IMG/VR virus record: IMGVR_UViG_3300044716_000418
Coordinates: 1-24,691 of that record
Strand: one strand, 5' to 3'
Source of the DNA: a virus
Length of the DNA stretch: 24,691 nucleotides
Below the pieces are notes generated by a model. That model had not been told where the DNA came from. It ran no database searches and was given only the letters and a program-made list of their open reading frames with translations. The position numbers and the translations under genes are program-made. Positions 19,890 through 24,691 of this stretch are shown in pieces; within the stretch, counting starts at the first letter, position 1, and each line of letters begins with the position of its first letter.

Positions 19890-20210
19890 TTAGTCGTTTA
19901 TTTTGGGATACTTTGCCTTTACAGCAAGGCAAGCGGCAACGTAAGCGTCAATTTGTTCTTGGTCCCCTTTTACTACACCGTCTAAGTAATCGGTGATTGG
20001 AGGGTACTCCGGGGCGCGAAGTCTTTGATACTCAAGGGCGTCATAGGCAGCCTGTAGTTTTTTAGCTTCGGCAAGACATTCTTTCTCCGATGGCTTTGAT
20101 TGCGATTTGTCGAGCCAATCAAGGCCTTCGTAACTTTCGCCGGTTAGACACCATTCAGCTCCGGGTCTTAGTGATGCGATTGCTTCTGGGATACCAAACG
20201 TTCTTTTCAT
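19890..20210 (-). CDS. Tail-accessory protein (XkdW-like)
   Basis: 106-aa helical protein. ALEYQRLRAPEYPPITDYLDGVVKGDQEQI (58-87) is a signature I know from phage tail-associated proteins, including the XkdW-like type, with AYVAACLAVKAKYPK at the end. The N-terminal 30 residues (RPGAEWCLTGESYEGLDWLD) form the usual chaperone-like or fibre-associated start. Function is not established. AAGGAG sits 4 nt before the ATG. Confidence 0.72.
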   Translation of the reverse strand: MKRTFGIPEAIASLRPGAEWCLTGESYEGLDWLDKSQSKPSEKECLAEAKKLQAAYDALEYQRLRAPEYPPITDYLDGVVKGDQEQIDAYVAACLAVKAKYPKIND

Positions 20211-20218
20211 GTTTCTCC

Positions 20219-20713
20219 TTATTGTGCGATTTCCAATAAAACTATAGACGTGTTAGGGCCGCCAGAGGCATCACCGTACCCCATCGAAATTGCGGCGTTT
20301 CCGGCAGAACTTAAGCCGACGTCATAGTTGTAAACCAAGGTCGTACCCGCGGCAACGTCCGGAGAATCAATTACGTTAAAAGTGTGGAGTTGAAAAATAG
20401 AAACCGGACTGTAAAAAGCGTACATGTCAGCGTTTATGTTGGTCCCGTTTCGAGTAAGCCTAGCTTTGCCTCTCAAGTTACCTCCGGCCGTGTATCCGGT
20501 TGCGGAACTCATCACAAGAATTTTTGAGTTAGGTTGCCTCGTCGTAATTGAGCAAGTCATGAAATTAGTGAAATTCGTACTTGAAATTGTGAGCAGGGTT
20601 GTTTTTGCGGCGTCAGCTTGACCCCTGTTAACAAATTGAACTTCTTGTAAAATTGTATCGTAAGGCTGCCCAAGGCTGTTTTCCCATTTGTCAAATCGCA
20701 TTGTTGAACTCAT
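20219..20713 (-). CDS. Tail fibre-like protein, paralogue 3
   Basis: 164-aa beta-rich protein. TILQEVQFVNRGQ, TTLLTISSTNFTN, TTRQPNSKILVMSSA (about 57-71) and the ending SIVLLEIAQ match the plan of the two genes upstream, but the first 20 residues differ (STMRFDKWENSLGQ). Proteins with the P-x-S-S-KILV block are common as distal fibre proteins in environmental phages. ATG in an ATGA overlap. Confidence 0.72.
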   Translation of the reverse strand: MSSTMRFDKWENSLGQPYDTILQEVQFVNRGQADAAKTTLLTISSTNFTNFMTCSITTRQPNSKILVMSSATGYTAGGNLRGKARLTRNGTNINADMYAFYSPVSIFQLHTFNVIDSPDVAAGTTLVYNYDVGLSSAGNAAISMGYGDASGGPNTSIVLLEIAQ

Positions 20714-21183
20714 TGCGCTATCTCCATCAGGGTAATGTAAGAAGGGTTTGAATTGTTTTGGACCTGAACCTGATTTGCTGCTGTAGCGTTGGCAAAAGTT
20801 GTTTTATAGGTAATAGCAGAAGTTGTATTTGGTGAATCTAAAATTTGTAAAAATTGATAGGTGTTTATTTCAACAGCGCTAGCGGTTCTTAACAAAGAAC
20901 TTGATTGAAGAATCTGCGTGGTCCCTCTAATAATTCTAAGCTGAACCGCGTTTTCAGTTGCTGATGAGCCTTTGAAGGTGTGCTGGTTAATAACAACCAA
21001 AATTTTTGAGGAGGCAGATTTTGGCGTTATTGTCGCGCTTAGACCGGTATCAACGTAGCTAGTGCTCGTACTCATAAGGCTTGTTGAAGTAGTCCCTTGA
21101 ACAATTTGAACAACATGACCTTTAGAATAACTTGAACCGTTTCCGCTAACGTCAGTAATGCTATTGACTCGTAGCTCGCTCAT
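20710..21183 (-). CDS. Tail fibre-like protein, paralogue 2
   Basis: 157-aa beta-rich fibre protein: MSELRVNSITDVSGNG, KGHVVQIVQ, TSYVDTGLSATITPKSASSK then ILVV, and the C-terminal SYITLMEIAQ. I chose the ATG in the ATGA overlap; an upstream frame would run inside the previous gene. It belongs to the same family as 21180-21761. This stretch is visibly richer in A/T than the genes around it. Confidence 0.74.
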   Translation of the reverse strand: MSELRVNSITDVSGNGSSYSKGHVVQIVQGTTSTSLMSTSTSYVDTGLSATITPKSASSKILVVINQHTFKGSSATENAVQLRIIRGTTQILQSSSLLRTASAVEINTYQFLQILDSPNTTSAITYKTTFANATAANQVQVQNNSNPSYITLMEIAQ

Positions 21184-21761
21184 TGAGCAACCTCCATCAA
21201 CATCAAAGACGATGTGCCGAGCTCGTAGCCGGAAACTTGACCAGTCCAAGCGGCAACTCTGTTGTTAAAAATTGTTCCGCCGCCGGAGGCAATAAAAGTG
21301 ACGCGGTAAACGATTTCCGAGGTTGTGCCCGGGGTATCGGAGATGAAAAGGCTCATTGATTCCGGTGTGCTTGCCGCGTCGTTTAGCCAATAGCTCAAAG
21401 CTGTAGTTGTGACACCGGTGATAACCGTCCCAGAAGGGTCAGGCTGCCCCCCAATTTGTGTTCCGTTTCTACTTACGCCCCACATTGAGTTATAGGTGAC
21501 GTCCTGCGCGCTTAGTTCTCCAAACCATCGGGCCTGAATTATTATTTTACTAGTTGCGCTTTTTGGAGTAATCCGAGCCTCTAGAGCTCCGACGTTAATA
21601 AAGGTGTTAACCGGAAGTCCTTGCGATGACCTTCCTCGGTCCTCAACATTCACTACTTGTATGACATGACCGGGCGCATAGAGCGTGTGTCCGGACGGAA
21701 CCGAAACAACGTTGCTGTTTACGGTTAGCCCGCGTAATTGGCCGACGCTTAGTTCGCTCAT
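21180..21761 (-). CDS. Tail fibre-like protein, paralogue 1
   Basis: 193-aa beta-rich fibre protein: MSELSVGQLRGLTVNSNVV, PGHVIQVVN, VGALEARITPKSATSKIIIQ, and the ending TSSLMLMEVAQ. Same family as the next two genes, with a longer middle containing a variable loop. ATG in an ATGA overlap. Confidence 0.74.
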   Translation of the reverse strand: MSELSVGQLRGLTVNSNVVSVPSGHTLYAPGHVIQVVNVEDRGRSSQGLPVNTFINVGALEARITPKSATSKIIIQARWFGELSAQDVTYNSMWGVSRNGTQIGGQPDPSGTVITGVTTTALSYWLNDAASTPESMSLFISDTPGTTSEIVYRVTFIASGGGTIFNNRVAAWTGQVSGYELGTSSLMLMEVAQ

Positions 21762-22099
21762 ACAATACTCCAAGAGGACCCGGATGGAATCGTAACAACG
21801 ACCCCGCTTGCTATTGTAATCGGTCCGGCGCTTACTCCGTTGAAACCCGCCGGAATCGAATAGTTAGCGGTGATGCTTTGTTCGTTTAGCTGAATCGCAA
21901 ACCGACCGCCGCCGTCTATCCATTCGAAGTCATAATCGGTGTTGGATGCCTTGCCTAGGACTTGACCTTCGGTGCCGCCATCCGGCACGCCAAAGCCTGC
22001 TGGGCCTTGTGGGCCAACATCGCCAGTTTCACCTTTAGCACCAACGAGAATTGTTTCCCATTGAGAAGTTGCTTGGTTGTAGTATTTTAGGTTAGCCAT
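21758..22099 (-). CDS. Collagen-like tail fibre protein
   Basis: 113-aa protein: an N-terminal YYNQATSQWETILVG segment, a short Gly-X-Y run (GAKGETGDVGPQGPAGFG, about 21-38), one GGTEGQVLGKASNTDYDFEW unit shared with the 799-aa protein upstream, then a beta-rich tail (SIPAGFNGVSAGPITIASGV). Typical of phage fibres or baseplate attachments that trimerise through collagen-like triple helices. It starts 15 bp after the preceding stop. Confidence 0.78.
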   Translation of the reverse strand: MANLKYYNQATSQWETILVGAKGETGDVGPQGPAGFGVPDGGTEGQVLGKASNTDYDFEWIDGGGRFAIQLNEQSITANYSIPAGFNGVSAGPITIASGVVVTIPSGSSWSIV

Positions 22100-22114
22100 T
22101 GCGCCGGTCTTTCA

Positions 22115-24514
22115 TTAAGTCGTGGGGATAAGCGTTGCCCAAATAGTAGCAAAATCGTTCACGTCCGTAGTTGCGTCGGTTGTTATTCGCGCGTTGTAAG
22201 TTCCCGCGTTCAAAGTAATTGTTCCAACACCGACAGGGCAAGCCATGTGAGTTGAGGCCGGGTTAAAGTAGTGCTTTGATTGGGCAACGGTTGTGGACCC
22301 AACAATCAAATTCCAGGTTCTTAGTGTATTAGCCCCCGAATAACCAGATGATGAAAACTGAAATTGACAAATAAATCTTTTGTTAAGAGTGAATGAATAG
22401 TTAGTTCCCACAGTACCCATGTTTACTACTTGAATAAATTCTGGAATAGCGCTTGTCCAAGCAGCGTTGTAGTTAGTGCTGTTTTGCTTAACTAAAATTT
22501 GACCAGCGGTTCCACCTGTAGGAACTAGCGTTTGCCATTGAGTATTGTAGTCGCTTGTCGATGTCTTAACTAAAGCCTGCCCGGTTGTTCCACCGTTTGG
22601 AACTAGCGTTCTCCATTCGGTAGCGTAATCAGTCGCGGATGTTTTAGTAAGAGCTTGACCAGACGTTCCTCCAATAGGAACACTTGGCGGAGTAATCCAC
22701 TGAGTATTGTAGTTAGTGCTGTCAATTTTGGTGAGCATTTGACCAGCGGTTCCGCCCGTTGGTACGGGAATGTCGGAGGGCTCGTCAGAATCTAGCCATA
22801 GAACTCCGGTTGATTCCGGCGGCTCCGGGGATACTACTAGCCCACTATTACCAACTTGCGTCGCGGTAAGAATGATAGAAGGAACGTCTGGATACACCGG
22901 TGATGCGCCTCCGGGGAGGGCTTCAATTTTTAGGTCTAAATTATCTCCGGCCCAAAGGATTTGAACGTAATCCGCGGCCGCCGCGGTAGCGACGTAATTG
23001 ATTGTTAAAACGGAACGATAAGGGACCCCCGCTGATTTGCGAGGTGCTAGGTCAATCTCCGTGGATGAATCCGGGTAATCAACGCCATTCTTTCGCACCC
23101 AAACAACAGCCTTAGCCAACACGTTTGCGAGGTTAGTTAGCTGAATCGAGAACGTCATGCTGTATGTGCCTGCGTTCGCAAAAAGAATCCTGTTGCCGCT
23201 TGCGATACTGATGCCGTTTGCTTCGGCTTCGACCCCGATTGCTATCGGCTGGGATGCGGTAGTCGAAACTAAAGGCTGGTCGGTCATGTCGTAAAACGAA
23301 CCATAATAGCCAACGGAACCGCCGCCCCCGCCACCCCCGCCGCCTCCGCCAGTTGCGTTGCGCTCAAGGTTGCTGATTCGACCTTCTTGATTTGACCGCG
23401 TGTCAGCAGCTTCGCTATCAGGGTCCGCCGTTGAAGGTTCACCAACGGTTGCGCCAATACGAACGCCATCCGCTGAAATTTGGAGGCCAACTTCGGTCAC
23501 GATTCGCGAGATTGTTGTATCCCCAACGACTACGCTTACGCGGTCGCCTAAATTCCAATCAATCCCATAAGCCATGTTTTGGTCATCGCTTGGGCTTGCC
23601 GAGATTCCCTCAATCGTCTTACCCTTTTCGGCGAGCGCCTCTTGTCCCGCTTGGGTTAGCTCGGTGGTGTTTGAGCTGCCTCTTTGGTCCTTGAATAGTT
23701 CGATGCGCCGGGCCCATGCTGCCTCCGCGGTAGTTGAATCCGATGTTGTAACTTCTACCATTGCGCGGCTTGCGCCTTCGCCTTGCCCGGCTACAATCGC
23801 GCGGGTTAGCGCTGGGGCGGTGTAGGTATACTCCGTGCGGGTAAGGCCATTGTTATCGATGTCCATGCGAACGGATGCCGAACGGTCGGTTGGCTGATAC
23901 ACGCGAAATTGTAGCGACGCCCCGGTTTGCTTTATGTCAAAGCCTAGGCCGTCAATTAGAGAGAGCCCGTTAAGTAATTCTCCTAGGCGGTCGAATCTCG
24001 CGTTACCGGTAACGGTTGAACCGGTGGCTGAATCAGCCGCAAGAGTAAGAGTTGGGATTTTACGAGCTGTCGGCGCGCTTGGGCCAATGTTTGCGTCAAC
24101 ATAGGCGTTCATAACGGTCGATGCTATTCCGGTGCGAATGTCATGAGCGTTTGTTTGGGCGGCAACGTCTGCGGTGGTTGGCGTTGGGTAGGCAAGCCTT
24201 TCGGAAAGAACAACGGAATCGTCTAGCCCGGAGATTAGCCATGTGCCAATCGGGTCGTCTTGAGATTGCGTGCGCTTTGCGGATGTTGTTGGCCCAGACA
24301 TAATAACGCCGTCGGGTCCGGTGACAATGATTCCAGCGCCGGGAGCGCGCAATGCCTCTGCCATTAGATTATTGGCCGGCAGCGGGATAGACCAGTTGCC
24401 GACGTTGTTGAATCGCAAGACCGCGGAGAATCCAACTAGGTCCCGCGGGAGTAGCTGGCCAACTCTTTCAAGGTTTGCGTTGCGGACCTCAACGGTTAGG
24501 TCTGTAATCAACAT
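22115..24514 (-). CDS. ReqiPepy6 Gp37-like tail protein with fused fibre domains
   Basis: 799-aa tail protein. Residues 1-375 match the Siphovirus ReqiPepy6 Gp37-like family (LTVEVRNANLERVGQLLPRD, FNNVGNWSIPLP, GPDGVIMSGP, WLISGLDDSVVLSERLAYPT). A coiled-coil-like link and an 11-Gly run (about 390-402) lead to a C1q/TNF-like beta-sandwich (about 403-560: YYGSFYDMTDQPL, AGTYSMTFSIQLTNLA). Four GGTxGQxLxKxxxxDYxTQW repeats (about 583-686) and a beta-rich tip follow. Acts at the tail tip after the distal tail protein. The ATG overlaps the upstream stop (TGATG). Confidence 0.85.
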   Translation of the reverse strand: MLITDLTVEVRNANLERVGQLLPRDLVGFSAVLRFNNVGNWSIPLPANNLMAEALRAPGAGIIVTGPDGVIMSGPTTSAKRTQSQDDPIGTWLISGLDDSVVLSERLAYPTPTTADVAAQTNAHDIRTGIASTVMNAYVDANIGPSAPTARKIPTLTLAADSATGSTVTGNARFDRLGELLNGLSLIDGLGFDIKQTGASLQFRVYQPTDRSASVRMDIDNNGLTRTEYTYTAPALTRAIVAGQGEGASRAMVEVTTSDSTTAEAAWARRIELFKDQRGSSNTTELTQAGQEALAEKGKTIEGISASPSDDQNMAYGIDWNLGDRVSVVVGDTTISRIVTEVGLQISADGVRIGATVGEPSTADPDSEAADTRSNQEGRISNLERNATGGGGGGGGGGGSVGYYGSFYDMTDQPLVSTTASQPIAIGVEAEANGISIASGNRILFANAGTYSMTFSIQLTNLANVLAKAVVWVRKNGVDYPDSSTEIDLAPRKSAGVPYRSVLTINYVATAAAADYVQILWAGDNLDLKIEALPGGASPVYPDVPSIILTATQVGNSGLVVSPEPPESTGVLWLDSDEPSDIPVPTGGTAGQMLTKIDSTNYNTQWITPPSVPIGGTSGQALTKTSATDYATEWRTLVPNGGTTGQALVKTSTSDYNTQWQTLVPTGGTAGQILVKQNSTNYNAAWTSAIPEFIQVVNMGTVGTNYSFTLNKRFICQFQFSSSGYSGANTLRTWNLIVGSTTVAQSKHYFNPASTHMACPVGVGTITLNAGTYNARITTDATTDVNDFATIWATLIPTT

Positions 24515-24691
24515 CAGTGAATAACCTCGCGCCTTGGGCTGTAGAAGCCGCTAATTCGGGTCTCGTTGTTTGCCCCGGTAGCAACTATGTCGATTGTCGA
24601 TTGGCCGGGTGGAATGTAAAAAAGTTTTGGTGCGGCAGCTAGATTAGCGTACACGTTTGCGCCTAACTGGTCAATAACTGTTCCAGCCTCT
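24514..24691 (-). CDS. Siphovirus tail protein, C-terminal end (partial)
   Basis: Only the last 58 residues are in the window, running off the right edge: EAGTVIDQLGANVYANLAAA, LFYIPPGQSTIDIVATG and ISGFYSPRREVIH. The PPG...I.V.ATG...T...F.Y...REVIH pattern is the usual end of a distal tail (Dit-like) or phage tail component protein, which normally precedes the Gp37-like gene. The TGA overlaps the next ATG. Confidence 0.6.
   Translation of the reverse strand, partial: EAGTVIDQLGANVYANLAAAPKLFYIPPGQSTIDIVATGANNETRISGFYSPRREVIH

Overview
The window looks like a large part of a siphovirus genome infecting an actinobacterium. The evidence is a tail protein of the ReqiPepy6 Gp37-like family, an endolysin with a CW_7 (Cpl-7) motif, a phage-encoded WhiB protein, and two perfect copies of the actinobacterial SOS-box pattern TCGAAC-N4-GTTCGA. 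Base composition is moderate, not strongly GC-rich. Host genus cannot be named from this. No integrase, immunity repressor, tRNA gene, DNA polymerase or helicase was seen.

All genes but one lie on the minus strand and are tightly packed, many with ATGA, TGATG or TAATG stop/start overlaps. Reading right to left (direction of transcription): 24691-20219, the end of a tail protein, a 799-aa Gp37-like tail protein and four small fibre proteins; 20210-16241, a tail-accessory protein, endolysin, two more fibre proteins, an XhlA-like protein, a LysM protein and a holin, closed by a strong terminator at 16192-16226; 16068-13986, a short HTH-like protein, a metallophosphoesterase and a sigma-like factor. 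WhiB (13699-13989) is the only plus-strand gene and its stop codon overlaps that of the sigma-like gene. 13555-9204 is a recombination and replication block: YqaJ exonuclease, ERF annealing protein, small proteins, HNH protein, an O-like replication initiator containing an iteron array, SSB-like protein and RusA resolvase.

9125-5279 is a run of about 16 small, mostly unknown genes, including a DUF1599-type protein and a winged-helix protein. It is split into two units by near-identical promoter/leader sequences at about 9160-9216 and 6746-6802, and ends at a terminator (5199-5233). After a 350-bp structured non-coding stretch comes a packaging and DNA-modification block (4928-1): a small conserved protein, FmdB-like zinc ribbon, HNH endonuclease, a 212-bp non-coding region with two SOS boxes and a phased repeat, P27-type small terminase, ParB-like protein, Mom-like DNA modification protein, a second small-terminase-like HTH protein, and the large terminase running off the left edge.

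The left edge leaves after terminase and the right edge enters in late tail genes, both leftward. The missing portal, capsid and tape-measure genes would therefore close a circular map, and the window is probably over half of the genome. The most interesting signals are a lambda-like origin inside the initiator gene (four 16-bp palindromic iterons, pitch 22-23 bp, out of codon phase), the apparent absence of GATC in 24.7 kb next to a Mom-like gene, the SOS boxes beside the terminase genes, and duplicated promoter/leader and stop-codon-hairpin modules.
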